Shown: positions 1-9,252, counted from the first letter of the stretch. The stretch: 64,000 bases of DNA from a bacterium D16-50 (GCA_003612485.1 RAZA01000001.1:310001-374000); one strand, 5' to 3'. Numbers and translations are program-made. Notes: generated by a model from the letters alone, not told the origin.

Positions 1-309
1 TCCATGACTGTATCCACCCGTAATTGCGGAAACAAATTTGCCGAGTTTTTCTTCGATAATAAGTGTCTTGCCCTGATGAATGAGTCAAACCTGCCGGGCC
101 ATCACTATGGCGATGGGGATCACAAATTCGTACTTAATTTCTGGGTGGAGGACTTGAGGCGGGAGCATAATAGGGTGAAGGATCTAGACATTGGGCATGT
201 GACCGAAATTCAAAAGGTTCATGATGGCTATTACTATTTCAACATTTACGATCCTGACAAAAATGTATGCGAAATTACCGGCGAGTTCCACCCCGAACGG
301 GATGAATGA
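1..309 (+). CDS. VOC (glyoxalase/bleomycin-resistance fold) family protein, 5' truncated by window edge
   Basis: The reading frame is open to the first base, so the gene probably starts before the window; the ATG at 4 is likely internal. The visible part resembles the second half of a VOC-fold protein: residues around FFFDNKCLALMNES look like the end of a first beta-alpha-beta unit, and NFWVEDL followed by YYYFNIYDPDKNVCEITG is the usual VOC ending, where a strand presents the last metal ligand (the E of CEITG). Full members have about 115-130 residues, so perhaps 15-25 are missing. The substrate cannot be told from sequence; the family includes lactoylglutathione lyases, dioxygenases and drug-binding proteins. 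The frame ends 122 bp before the next gene. Confidence 0.7.
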   Translation, partial: SMTVSTRNCGNKFAEFFFDNKCLALMNESNLPGHHYGDGDHKFVLNFWVEDLRREHNRVKDLDIGHVTEIQKVHDGYYYFNIYDPDKNVCEITGEFHPERDE

Positions 310-431
310 TGCCAGCTGTAAACCGTTTCACGACAAACAAGACCGCATGTGAACCGTAAACCATTCCGCGGCAAATAGACCGCAATTGTGATACGATACT
401 CCCTTCAAACGTAAAAGGATAAAGTTGGATT

Positions 432-1361
432 ATGAGAGAAGCGCCTAAAATAAAACAATGGAGATTTCTGCTCTCCGCTGCCCTAGCCGCCCTATCCCTA
501 TCCCTATGGGGATGCGGCAGCGGCGTCATAGGGGAGTCTGTGCCACACACTCAGTATCAGGCAGAAGATGTACTTGAAGTTGCTTCTCAGGCATCGGACA
601 TCCCTCCTTACGCAGGCCAGCCGTACACTGCTGTCCATGGCAACATCCCCTATTTCTCGGAGAGTGACCTGACAGATCAGTCCTTTGAAACCTACAGTGA
701 ATTGGATCAGCTCGGAAGATGCCAGACGGCCTTTGCATGTATCGGGACGGATCTTATGCCCACGGAGGAGCGGGGCTCCATCGGAAGCGTCAAGCCCTCC
801 GGATGGCATACCGTCAAGTATCCGGAAGTCATCGAAGACAGTTACCTCTACAATCGCTGCCATCTCATAGGCTATCAGCTTTCTGGCGAAAATGCCAACG
901 AAAGAAATCTCATCACCGGAACGAGGTATCTGAACATTCAGGGCATGCTGCCGCTGGAAAATAAGATCGCTGACTATGTGACAGACTCAGGAAATCATGT
1001 TCTATACCGGGTCACTCCCGTCTTCGAGGGCGACAATCTGATTGCGTCCGGTGTCCTGATGGAGGCCATGTCCGTGGAAGACGATGGAGAGGGCATCTCC
1101 TTCTGCGTCTACGCATACAATGTACAGCCCGGCATTGATATCGATTATGCCACCGGAGAAAGCAGGCTGAATGCAGACGCCCCTTTAGATATGCCCACAG
1201 AAGGCGACTTATTCATTTTAAACACAAACACCATGAAATTCCACTGGCCCTCCTGCGAAAGCGCAGGACAGATCAAAGAAAAAAACAAAAAGGAGTATTC
1301 CGGCGCCAGAGACGAATTAATTTCTCAGGGCTATGCACCATGTAAAAACTGCAATCCCTAA
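432..1361 (+). CDS. Secreted lipoprotein DNA/RNA non-specific endonuclease
   Basis: 309 residues. The N-terminus has a basic start, a hydrophobic stretch and a lipobox ending LSLWGC, so it should be a lipid-anchored exported protein. The middle carries the EndA/NucA-type nuclease signature: YNRCHLIGYQLSG with the catalytic histidine, then NERNLITGTRYLN with the metal-binding asparagine. The last 50 residues form a separate small domain (FILNTNTMKFHWPSC to the final CKNCNP) with three cysteines and a histidine, a tail also seen on other exported Firmicutes nucleases and competence-type proteins. Likely role is degradation of external nucleic acid for nutrition or uptake. A direct 51-bp repeat starts at its stop codon. 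Confidence 0.85.
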   Translation: MREAPKIKQWRFLLSAALAALSLSLWGCGSGVIGESVPHTQYQAEDVLEVASQASDIPPYAGQPYTAVHGNIPYFSESDLTDQSFETYSELDQLGRCQTAFACIGTDLMPTEERGSIGSVKPSGWHTVKYPEVIEDSYLYNRCHLIGYQLSGENANERNLITGTRYLNIQGMLPLENKIADYVTDSGNHVLYRVTPVFEGDNLIASGVLMEAMSVEDDGEGISFCVYAYNVQPGIDIDYATGESRLNADAPLDMPTEGDLFILNTNTMKFHWPSCESAGQIKEKNKKEYSGARDELISQGYAPCKNCNP

Positions 1362-1490
1362 AAGCCGCCGCAGAAGGTGTCTAAACAGAACCCTTATAAA
1401 ACCGCAGCCCCTATAAGCCGCGGCAGAAAGCGCCAACAGAACCCTTGTAAAACCGCAGCCCCTAAAAGCCCCCGCAGAAAGCGCCAGAAA
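1356..1490. repeat. 51-bp direct repeat, about 2.6 copies
   Basis: Starting at the nuclease stop codon, the motif CAGAACCCTTATAAAACCGC (1386) recurs as CAGAACCCTTGTAAAACCGC (1437), and the flanking AGCCGC-GCAGAAAG block occurs three times. The period is 51 bp. No protein is encoded across it. It fills most of the gap before the tRNA gene. Confidence 0.75.
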
Positions 1491-1544
1491 CAAGGCAAAT
1501 CAAAAAGCACAATAACAAGGTAATAAAAATCATATAAATTTTTG

Positions 1545-1572
1545 TTGCTTTTTCTGTAGTTTGTGCTATACT
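1545..1572 (+). promoter_or_regulatory. Promoter of tRNA-Ala
   Basis: TTGCTT (1545-1550) and TATACT (1567-1572) are separated by 16 bp. The predicted start lies a few bases before the tRNA at 1582. Confidence 0.6.
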
Positions 1573-1581
1573 AATAGCCAT

Positions 1582-1654
1582 GGGGCATTAGCGCAGTTGG
1601 GAGCGCGCAACATTCGCATTGTTGAGGCCGTGGGTTCGAATCCCATATGCTCCA
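1582..1654 (+). tRNA. tRNA-Ala (anticodon CGC)
   Basis: The cloverleaf folds completely: acceptor GGGGCAT with ATGCTCC, D stem GCGC/GCGC, anticodon stem CAACA/TGTTG around loop TTCGCAT, and T stem GTGGG/CCCAT around TTCGAAT. The anticodon is CGC, reading GCG. The acceptor contains the G3:U70 pair that identifies alanine tRNAs. The CCA end is not encoded. Confidence 0.95.
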
Positions 1655-1759
1655 TTCAAAGTATTGCCAGTCGAATACCGGAGCAGTTCGACGGGAAAAA
1701 TTTAAGCTCCTTTTTTCATGCCCATTTTTAAGAGCAAAAACAGAACCTCCTGCAAAGCG

Positions 1760-2512
1760 TTATTTGCAGTAAGTCTCCAACATGCGCTTTGCGGCTCTGA
1801 CCTTATCCATATCCGTTCTATACAGTTGGTACTCACCCAGCCCCGGCACTCCCATGGAAACCTCCGCTCTGCGGAAGGCCATCGCGCTGGACAGAATCGT
1901 CTTTCCCGACATATGATAACATCTTGCACAGGTGGCCGATATCATCCGCCCCACGATGTCCGCATCTACGCCGCCCCCGGCCATAATCTCCACAGCGCCT
2001 TGGCTCTCCCTCACCAGCCCGGCAATCAAGTCTTTTCCCTCCAGACAAGTTTCCCTCTGGCCGGAGGTAAGAATCGTATTGATGCCGAGCCCCTTGGCCT
2101 GCTCCAAGGCCTCGTAGGCATCCCGACACATATCAAAGGCCCTATGCAGCGTCATGTCCATGGATCCGGCCGTCTGTCGAAGCCTCTTCATCCTCTCCGT
2201 GTCCAGAGAACCGTCGGGCAGAAGGCATCCAACCACCACCCCCTCCGCTCCCATCCTTCGGTACAGCTCCACGCTGCGGAGAATGATCTCAAACTCATGC
2301 TCTGTATAGAGAAAATCGCCGTATCTGGGACGAATCAGCACATGGACTTTGAGTTTTGTCAACTCTCTGACCTTCTCAAACAGCGCCGGTTCCGGCGTAG
2401 TTCCCCCGATCACCAGATTGGCGCACAGCTCCAGTCGGTCCGCGCCCCCTTTTTCCGCCTCCACCGCAGACTCCACGGAGTCCACGCACACTTCCAATAA
2501 ATATTCTCCCAT
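1760..2512 (-). CDS. cutC: CutC family protein (copper homeostasis-type TIM barrel)
   Basis: 250 residues from the ATG at 2512, chosen because AGGAGG lies 8 bases upstream; an in-frame GTG at 2521 overlaps that ribosome site. The sequence follows CutC throughout: EVCVDSVESAVEAEKGGADRLELC at the start (first strand and helix of the barrel), LIRPRYGDF, the TLHRAFDMC segment, LTSGQ and MAGGGV. CutC was linked to copper tolerance in E. coli, but its biochemical role is still debated. The gene begins 42 bp downstream of the helicase on the same strand and may be cotranscribed with the TerB-ATPase-helicase cluster. Confidence 0.92.
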   Translation of the reverse strand: MGEYLLEVCVDSVESAVEAEKGGADRLELCANLVIGGTTPEPALFEKVRELTKLKVHVLIRPRYGDFLYTEHEFEIILRSVELYRRMGAEGVVVGCLLPDGSLDTERMKRLRQTAGSMDMTLHRAFDMCRDAYEALEQAKGLGINTILTSGQRETCLEGKDLIAGLVRESQGAVEIMAGGGVDADIVGRMISATCARCYHMSGKTILSSAMAFRRAEVSMGVPGLGEYQLYRTDMDKVRAAKRMLETYCK

Positions 2513-2554
2513 TTTCGCCACCTCCTATCCCAAACAGTACACGCCTCCCTGCCT

Positions 2555-4771
2555 TCACGAAACTTCCAGCCAGTCCATATCCCGCTTCAGCCCTTCAAAA
2601 TCCAGATAGTCCTCTATAAACTGCTTCCGCAGCAGGTCCAATGGCACAAATTCATTATACTTCCCCATGATCTGAATCTTGTCGGGCAAAGGAAGGCTGT
2701 ACAAGTCCAGATAAGAGTTCAGGATATCCCGGACGGTTCCCTCCAGCTCCTCCTTCTCCCCATCATACACCACCTCCAGATAGATGCATATGCTCCACAT
2801 CATCCTGCTCTTAATCTTCCTCTGGCGCAGGGCATAGTGGAGCGTCACCAGCTGTCTGGTCCCCACCCAGGGGAAGATGGCATATTTCTTGTCGGAAAGA
2901 GCCGTCACCAGATTATCCAAAATACCGCTGTTGCGGGTGATGAACCGAATCTCGTTTAGGCGCACCCTGCAGCGCTCGCTCAGATAGGGATAGGAATCGT
3001 CCCCCTGCAAAATGCTCCGCATCTTGCGGACCAGCACCGTGTGAAGCTCCGCCTCAAAATCCCTATCCCAGTCCACGGCGGAAATGCCGGGAATCTTCTT
3101 CACAAAAATGACCTTTGACCTCTCGTTCAGATCCACCGTCTCCCAAGACATCCCTGCCAGCGCAAAATGAGTTCCTACGGGATAGGCCTTGTCCACCGTT
3201 CCTATGGTGCGGTTCTCTTCCTTCACCAAAAAATACTCCGGCGCAAGAAACACGGTCAGAAACTTATGGCTGTTTATGATCTTCTCCCCGGCCCTGCCCA
3301 CCGCCAGACCGCCCCGCTCCGTGCGCTCCAGCTGCTCAATGTCCACCATATGGAGCAGCAGCCTTTTATAGTCCTGCTGGGGAATCTGCTGAAAACTCCC
3401 CAAAGACAGCACATTTGCGGCCAGCGCCCCTGCAGACATTTCCCCATTGCTCTTCAGACAGCTCATGGTCTGATGATACAAAAGATTATAGGCATGGTTT
3501 CTGGGCGGTATAGGCTCGATCCAATGCTCCCTCAGATACAGCTCAATAATGGCGATGGTTCGTATGAAGTTCCAATTGATGGGCCCTAAAGTGTCCGAAG
3601 AATTGATCTTCAGACTTTCCACGAAGGTGAAGAGGAGCTGGGGAACCTGCCCGCGCCGCCCGCAGCGCCCCAGACGCTGGGCAAAGCTGGACACGTCCAG
3701 AGGCGCCCCCACCTGCACGGCCTGATCCAGCGAGCCGATATCTATGCCCAGCTCCAGCGTCACAGTAGCCCCGGTGACAATCTTCTCTTCTCCCGACTTC
3801 ATCTCGTCCTCCGTGTTCTCCCGGAGCAGCGCGGACACGTTGCCGTGATGAACCCGATACACATCGGGCGCCTTGTGCTTTAAGGCAATCTCCCTGAGAT
3901 TTGCTATCACAAGCTCTATCTCCTCACGGCTGTTTGCAAAGATGATAGTCTTTTTGTCCAGCGTCTGCCGGAAGAGATATTCATAATGCTCCCTATCCCC
4001 GATGTCGCCGTTAGAGCTGGCATTTTCTATATTCTGGCTGGCATCCCTCTCCACGAAGTCCCTTTGATCCGCATAGTTCACGAATCTCTCGATGAGCAGC
4101 CGAACCCGCTTCTTCCCCTCGTCCGTAAGGGGGGCGGCACATTCCCTGCCGGTGCCGGTATTCAGCCAGTTCTGGGCAAGGGACACATCTCCTAAGGTGG
4201 CGGACAGCCCGATTCTCCGGGGATTTACGCCGGTGAGCCGCCGCAGTCTCTCCAGCACGCAGAGAAGCTGCAGTCCCCGGACATCCCTCATAAAATAATG
4301 CACCTCGTCTATGATGACAAAACGCAGATCAGAAAACATGGAAAGGCAGGCTCCCCTTTTGTTTGTGACCAGACTCTCCAAAGACTCCGGTGTGATCTGC
4401 AGTATGCCCTCAGGTTCCTTTATAAGCTTGTTCTTCATGGTCATGGATGCATCCCCATGCCACTTTGTAACCGGAATGTTGACGTCTAAAAGCAGCTGCT
4501 CCAGCCGCTTGAACTGATCGTTGATCAGCGCCTTCAGAGGCGAAATGTACATGACGGCCACAGAGCGGGAAGGCTTGTTATGAATCTGCGTCAGCACAGG
4601 AAGGAAGGCCGCCTCCGTCTTGCCCGAGGCAGTGCCTGAGGACAGCAGCAGGTTATGATCCGTGTCAAAGATTACCTGACATGCGGCCACCTGATTCCCC
4701 CGCAGCTCTTCCCAATGGTTCCGGTATATAAAGTCTTGTATAAAAGGAGCCAGTCTGTTGAATTCATCCAT
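2555..4771 (-). CDS. Lhr-like DEAD/DEAH-box superfamily II helicase of the TerB/BrxD triad
   Basis: 738 residues. Motifs in order: Walker A SSGTASGKTEAAF near residue 45, PLKALINDQ (motif Ia), the DEVH box in FVIIDEVHYF, LSATLGD (motif III), and motif VI QRLGRCGRRG. The second half has no further domain I can name. This is a nucleic-acid-dependent ATPase related to Lhr/BrxHI helicases. It starts 28 bp after the ATPase gene, with GGGGATAGAGC as ribosome site, so it is the third gene of an operon. Family helicases of this kind accompany BrxD-type ATPases in BREX and TerB-linked clusters, which suggests they act together on DNA; that role is inference here. Confidence 0.85.
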   Translation of the reverse strand: MDEFNRLAPFIQDFIYRNHWEELRGNQVAACQVIFDTDHNLLLSSGTASGKTEAAFLPVLTQIHNKPSRSVAVMYISPLKALINDQFKRLEQLLLDVNIPVTKWHGDASMTMKNKLIKEPEGILQITPESLESLVTNKRGACLSMFSDLRFVIIDEVHYFMRDVRGLQLLCVLERLRRLTGVNPRRIGLSATLGDVSLAQNWLNTGTGRECAAPLTDEGKKRVRLLIERFVNYADQRDFVERDASQNIENASSNGDIGDREHYEYLFRQTLDKKTIIFANSREEIELVIANLREIALKHKAPDVYRVHHGNVSALLRENTEDEMKSGEEKIVTGATVTLELGIDIGSLDQAVQVGAPLDVSSFAQRLGRCGRRGQVPQLLFTFVESLKINSSDTLGPINWNFIRTIAIIELYLREHWIEPIPPRNHAYNLLYHQTMSCLKSNGEMSAGALAANVLSLGSFQQIPQQDYKRLLLHMVDIEQLERTERGGLAVGRAGEKIINSHKFLTVFLAPEYFLVKEENRTIGTVDKAYPVGTHFALAGMSWETVDLNERSKVIFVKKIPGISAVDWDRDFEAELHTVLVRKMRSILQGDDSYPYLSERCRVRLNEIRFITRNSGILDNLVTALSDKKYAIFPWVGTRQLVTLHYALRQRKIKSRMMWSICIYLEVVYDGEKEELEGTVRDILNSYLDLYSLPLPDKIQIMGKYNEFVPLDLLRKQFIEDYLDFEGLKRDMDWLEVS

Positions 4772-4799
4772 GCTCTATCCCCACACTTTCCTTGAAGCT

Positions 4800-6119
4800 T
4801 TATATCTCGAACTCCTGAAATTCATCCGGAACCTCTTCCTCCAAAATTCCGCCCTTTGCCAGCTGGAAACTGTTGTCCCCCAGAATCTCCGCCACCTTTC
4901 TCTGGGGATTCTGGTGCAGAATATTCAAAAGCTCGATGAAATCACGTATGATCTCCCGGGGAGTGATGTGACTCTCCGCCCCCACCCTATTATATTCCAC
5001 CGTAAGGAAGTACAATAGATCCTCCTGTGTCAGCGCAGGCGAATAATGATAAAGCTGTCCGTGTATCTGCTGCAGCTTCTCCACCAGAATGTACATTTCC
5101 TCCTGAGTCAGCATCTGCAGGCGGATGATGGGCGCAGACAGATCCTTCATATCAGCAGTGGCAAAATGCCCTTCCGCCAGACGGGAACGCAGAGCCTCAT
5201 AGCTGAACACCCCCTTATATCTGTCCTCGATGCATTGGGGTGTTCCGCCCATGAGAAAGCCGATATATCTGGCCTTGCCCTGCAGCACGTCATTGTACAT
5301 GGTAAGTATTTTTTCATAATTATTGGCTCTGGTGATAGAATTGGGAATCTTGAAGATGTTTACCAGTTCGTCAATGATCACCAGCATTCCCTTATAGCCG
5401 GCTCCCACCAGAAATGCGGCAAAGATCTTCAAAAAGTCATACCAAGTCTCGTCCGAGACGATGAAATTGATGCCCAGATCCTCCTTTGCCTCCTTTCTCG
5501 TGGGATACTCTCCCCGGAACCATCTCAGCACATTGGACTTCAATGCCCCATCGTCCTGTTGATAAGCTTTCCAGTATAGCACCACTGCCTTGGCAAACTC
5601 AAATCCATTCACCATCCCCTCCAGTGAGCCTGCAACCTTGTAGATCTCCCGCTCCACCAGAGCGTCGAATTCCTCCCCTTCCGCCTCACAGCCGGCCTTC
5701 ACCGCCGACTGGATGCCGGATATCCACTTCTCCAAAATCAGCGGGAGCGCCCCGCCGTCCGGCTTGGACTTGGTGGAGAGGTTTTTGATCAGCTCCTTGT
5801 ATGTGGCCAGCCCCTGCCCCTTGGTTCCGGCAAAGCGCCGTTCGGGTGAAAGATCCGCGTCCACCACTGCAAAACCCTTTGCCGTGGCATAATTCCTGAT
5901 GGTCTGCAGAAGAAAGCTCTTTCCCGCCCCGTATTTCCCTACCACGAACCGGAAGGACGCGCCGCCCTCCCCGATCATCTCAATATCATGCAGTATGGCT
6001 TCGATCTCCTGCCTGCGCCCCACCGTGACATACTCCAGCCCTGCCCGGGGCACTACGCCGCCCTTTAAGGCATTGATCAAAATATTCGCTATCCTTGTAG
6101 GTACTACCTGCCCTGCCAT
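4800..6119 (-). CDS. BrxD-like P-loop ATPase (DUF2791 family)
   Basis: 439 residues. The N-terminus IANILINALKGGVVPRAGLE is characteristic of BrxD-type proteins. Walker A is GKYGAGKSF near residue 60, and Walker B MLVIIDEL near residue 245. The length matches the family (about 430-450). These STAND/ORC-like ATPases occur in BREX type 2 and in TerB_N-associated clusters. The start overlaps the end of the TerB gene by 16 bp and has GGAGG 5 bases upstream, so translation is probably coupled. No BREX methyltransferase or PglZ gene lies in the window, so this is not a standard BREX locus. Confidence 0.85.
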   Translation of the reverse strand: MAGQVVPTRIANILINALKGGVVPRAGLEYVTVGRRQEIEAILHDIEMIGEGGASFRFVVGKYGAGKSFLLQTIRNYATAKGFAVVDADLSPERRFAGTKGQGLATYKELIKNLSTKSKPDGGALPLILEKWISGIQSAVKAGCEAEGEEFDALVEREIYKVAGSLEGMVNGFEFAKAVVLYWKAYQQDDGALKSNVLRWFRGEYPTRKEAKEDLGINFIVSDETWYDFLKIFAAFLVGAGYKGMLVIIDELVNIFKIPNSITRANNYEKILTMYNDVLQGKARYIGFLMGGTPQCIEDRYKGVFSYEALRSRLAEGHFATADMKDLSAPIIRLQMLTQEEMYILVEKLQQIHGQLYHYSPALTQEDLLYFLTVEYNRVGAESHITPREIIRDFIELLNILHQNPQRKVAEILGDNSFQLAKGGILEEEVPDEFQEFEI

Positions 6120-7963
6120 ATTTCCTCCATCATTTCTCTTGCCTGCTCTAAGTAGTCATCATATATGGTGAATTCTTCATCCAGAAGGCTGTCTCCCACA
6201 TGGTCCATGGCCTTCTCATTGATGCCGTCCATCAGAACCTCCAGCATAATGCCGTGTTCGTCGGCAAACTGCTTCATATTTCTATAAGAGCGCAGCGCCA
6301 TAGCCACTGCCTGCCGCTCCGTCTCATTCAGAGCGTTCCCCAATGCTTTCCATGGATCGGAGGGTGCCGCCTCCGAATCCCCGCCATGCCCGTCCTTGAA
6401 ACTCATGTCCTTTCCAAAGCTGTCTCCCCCTATGTCAGCCGCTTTCCAGACTGAGCTGTCTCCCCCTATGTCAGCCGCTTCCCCGGCAATGCTTCCTTCC
6501 CCTGCAAAAGGAACCTCTTTCCCAGAGCTCCCTTGGCCTATGCAGGCAGCCTTCTCCAAAGCCATAGGGCTCTTCTTTTCCCCAAAATTTAGGGACAATC
6601 CTATATCATTGCCGTTCTCCGGCACTGTCAGCTTCTCCTGCGTTATCAGCGCCTCCTGCCGAATCCTTTCCAGCGCTCCCGCGTCCACCTTCACTACCGT
6701 CTTGTTTCTTTCCCGGATAAATTCCTCAACCGCATTCTCCACACTCTCTTCAAGGGCAATTCCGGCCGCTTCCAGCTCCTGCGCCATCACCGCCCCCAGC
6801 ATCTTAGGATTGGCGGAAAGCTTGTGCCTATATTTTACCGCCTTTCTGAGGGAAGCCTCCATCTGCTTCATCACATATCCCATGAGCCTTTTCCCGCTCT
6901 CCGTGGTCAATGTAGTCTGAAAAGTCCATCTATCCCTGCAGCAGACAAAAACCTCCTTGTCCGAAATCACTACCTTTCGATCGTCTTGTGCCAGACGGGG
7001 GCAGAACAACGCTCCCTTAAAGGGCAGCCATTCCGGCATATTCTTCACCGGCTGGAACACAAGCTCCTCAAGCTCTATTCCCGCTTCCCCAAATATATGC
7101 TCCAGCCTCTCCATAGTGCTGTCGAAGCAGCTTCTGACCAATTCCTCATTGCCCTCCCCATAAAAAGCGGAGCTTCGCAGGTCATATTTTGAAATAGAGC
7201 ATAATAAGTCGAACCCCTCCTGAGGATTCGTCAGATCAGGATACCACTCCTCCAGCTTATTTTTTTCTACAAATTCCTGAAATGTCCCCTCCAGTTCATA
7301 GTAAATATAAAAGTCCTTCAGCCAGCCCGGCATGTACTTATCGATGCTTCGGTCAAACTGCCGATAGGCGTCCCAAAACAGCAGCAGCATCTCCGATCCT
7401 TCCTCCGGGCTTTTCATCCCAATCAGATTGATCAGCTCATAAATATACAAAAACGCATAGGACAGCGAGGTTCCCTCAATGTTCCCCTGCCGCACCTGTG
7501 TCCTCCATGTGAAATATGTCCTGAGCTGTTCGTAGCCCATAGTCTGATAACTGGGATAATATGCAGAATAGGGCTGTGATTTCTCATAGTCGTCCTCAAA
7601 ATCCGCCATGAAATCGCCCTGCAGGCAAAATATTCCGGCGTTTTCCTGCCGGACTCTTTTGTCATAGAATTTTGAACTGTTGAAATACAGAAAACGATTC
7701 TCTCTGGCAATGTCCCGCATCCGGTCGAATTTCTCCCGAATCTCGTCTCTGGGAGGCGTCTGAATCTTGCTGGATTTCAGCACGAATTTGCCCACCCCCG
7801 GAAAAGGAGCCGAATCATATTCTATCTCGTAAAACTGGCCATCATCCAAAGGCGCGGACATGGATCCGCGCCCCTCCTGCCGGGAACGGGCCGACTGCTC
7901 CTCCTCGGCAAAAATCTCTTCAAAAATCTCGAATGCATCCCTCCGGTTTTCCTTATCCTCCAT
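6104..7963 (-). CDS. TerB_N / TerB_C domain protein
   Basis: 619 residues from ATG 7963, preferred over an in-frame TTG at 7975 because GGGGG lies 5 bases upstream. The N-terminal half contains the TerB_N pattern (QLRTYFTWRTQVRQGN and SYAFLYIYELINLIG, about residues 145-185). The C-terminal part, ending LLDEEFTIYDDYLEQAREMM, fits TerB_C. Between them is an acidic, glycine-rich linker with a duplicated 12-residue unit (KAADIGGDS twice). The gene opens a three-gene operon with a BrxD-like ATPase and a helicase and has its own promoter. TerB-type domains are proposed to bind metal and to link DNA-processing enzymes to stress or phage sensing; function here is unproven. Confidence 0.8.
   Translation of the reverse strand: MEDKENRRDAFEIFEEIFAEEEQSARSRQEGRGSMSAPLDDGQFYEIEYDSAPFPGVGKFVLKSSKIQTPPRDEIREKFDRMRDIARENRFLYFNSSKFYDKRVRQENAGIFCLQGDFMADFEDDYEKSQPYSAYYPSYQTMGYEQLRTYFTWRTQVRQGNIEGTSLSYAFLYIYELINLIGMKSPEEGSEMLLLFWDAYRQFDRSIDKYMPGWLKDFYIYYELEGTFQEFVEKNKLEEWYPDLTNPQEGFDLLCSISKYDLRSSAFYGEGNEELVRSCFDSTMERLEHIFGEAGIELEELVFQPVKNMPEWLPFKGALFCPRLAQDDRKVVISDKEVFVCCRDRWTFQTTLTTESGKRLMGYVMKQMEASLRKAVKYRHKLSANPKMLGAVMAQELEAAGIALEESVENAVEEFIRERNKTVVKVDAGALERIRQEALITQEKLTVPENGNDIGLSLNFGEKKSPMALEKAACIGQGSSGKEVPFAGEGSIAGEAADIGGDSSVWKAADIGGDSFGKDMSFKDGHGGDSEAAPSDPWKALGNALNETERQAVAMALRSYRNMKQFADEHGIMLEVLMDGINEKAMDHVGDSLLDEEFTIYDDYLEQAREMMEEIWQGR
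6421..6480. repeat. 36-bp in-frame duplication inside the TerB gene
   Basis: A 24-base block starting TGTCTCCCCCTATGTCAGCC occurs identically at 6421 and 6457. It duplicates 12 codons in the linker between TerB_N and TerB_C. Confidence 0.85.
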
Positions 7964-8013
7964 CTCGTCCCCCAATGCTGCCGGTCGGAAACGGCAGTGT
8001 GTTGTCCATTGAC

Positions 8014-8042
8014 ATTATACCATGTCCAGAACAAATGTTCAA
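8014..8042 (-). promoter_or_regulatory. Promoter of the TerB-ATPase-helicase operon
   Basis: On the minus strand TTGAAC (8042-8037) and TATAAT (8019-8014) are separated by 17 bp, a near-ideal sigma-A promoter. It sits just after the prfA stop codon, about 45 bp before the TerB start, so the cluster can be transcribed independently of prfA. Confidence 0.75.
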
Positions 8043-8057
8043 GAGGGCAGGCAGCTT

Positions 8058-9134
8058 CTAATTTTCCCCCATCTTTATCAGCTTGGCTGCTTGGTCCGCT
8101 GCAATGCAGGCGTCAAGTATCTCTCCGATATCACCGTTCATCACCTTGTCCAGCTTGTATAAAGTGAGGCCGATACGGTGATCCGTGACTCTCCCCTGCG
8201 GGAAATTGTAGGTTCGTATCTTTTCGGAACGATCCCCTGTGCCGATCTGGCTCCGGCGCAGCTCCGCCTCCGCATCATGCCTCTGCTGCTGTTCCATATC
8301 GTAAAGCTTGGCCTTCAGCAAAGCAAATGCCTTGTCCCTATTCTGCAGCTGGGATTTCTCAGTCTGGCTGTACACCACGATCCCCGTGGGATAATGGGTG
8401 AGACGCACCGCCGAGTCCGTGGTATTGACGCACTGGCCGCCGTTCCCGGACGCTCTCATCACGTCAATGCGGATATCCTTTTCATCGATCACAATGTCTA
8501 TATCCTCATCTACCTCAGGCATCACCGCCACACTGATAGTAGATGTATGAATGCGTCCGCCGCTCTCCGTCTCCGGCACCCGCTGTACCCGATGCACGCC
8601 GCTCTCATATTTCATGCGGGAATAGGCACCCTTTCCGGTGATCATGAACTGTACCTCCTTCATGCCCCCGATACCCGTCTCGTCTGCATTCAGGGTCTCC
8701 ACCTTCCACCGCTGGTCTTCCGCATAATGCACATACATACGGTAGATTTCCGCTCCAAACAGCGCCGCCTCGTCCCCTCCCGCGCCTGCCCGGATCTCCA
8801 CAATCACATTCTTTTCATCATTGGGATCCTTCGGCAGAAGCAGAATCTTCAGCTCCTGTTCCAGCTCCTCCGTGCGCTTCCTGCTCTCTGCCAGAGTCTC
8901 CTTGATCATCTCCCGCATCTCTTCATCATTTTCCTCCTCCAGCATGGCCAGAGAGTCCTCGATGTCCTGTCTGCACTTTTTGTATTCCTTATAAGCCTCC
9001 ACAATGGGGGTCAGATCGCTCTGCTCCTTCATCAGCTTGCGGAAACGCTCCTGATTGTTAGTCACCGTGGGTTCATGAAGCTCCCCCAGTATCTCCTCAA
9101 AACGCGTGAGCAAATCCTCTAATCTGTCAAACAT
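8058..9134 (-). CDS. prfA: Peptide chain release factor 1
   Basis: 358 residues from ATG 9134 (GAGG 6 bases upstream; a second ATG at 9140 is too close to that site). It recognises UAA and UAG stop codons and triggers peptide release in the ribosome. The GGQ catalytic loop is [15 protein letters not shown]. The stop-codon recognition region has the RF1-type PxT motif in RVPETES rather than the SPF of RF2. The GGQ glutamine is the substrate of the methyltransferase encoded just upstream by prmC. Length is normal for RF1. Confidence 0.97.
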   Translation of the reverse strand: MFDRLEDLLTRFEEILGELHEPTVTNNQERFRKLMKEQSDLTPIVEAYKEYKKCRQDIEDSLAMLEEENDEEMREMIKETLAESRKRTEELEQELKILLLPKDPNDEKNVIVEIRAGAGGDEAALFGAEIYRMYVHYAEDQRWKVETLNADETGIGGMKEVQFMITGKGAYSRMKYESGVHRVQRVPETESGGRIHTSTISVAVMPEVDEDIDIVIDEKDIRIDVMRASGNGGQCVNTTDSAVRLTHYPTGIVVYSQTEKSQLQNRDKAFALLKAKLYDMEQQQRHDAEAELRRSQIGTGDRSEKIRTYNFPQGRVTDHRIGLTLYKLDKVMNGDIGEILDACIAADQAAKLIKMGEN

Positions 9135-9252
9135 ATCCATCCTCGCATTCCGCCGTCCAAGTCCTTCGGCCTTCTTTCCCTGTCTTGCGTTCTCTGTCTA
9201 TTCTCACCTATATCCACGGCATCATTCAACCGCATTATTCAAAAGCCTGCGC

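Noticed and set aside
1718..2500. 260-codon plus-strand open frame across cutC
   Set aside because: It is antisense to a clear cutC gene and has no family pattern.
2555..8042. Complete BREX system
   Set aside because: The ATPase and helicase are BREX-like but PglZ, methyltransferase, BrxC and BrxA/B are absent here.
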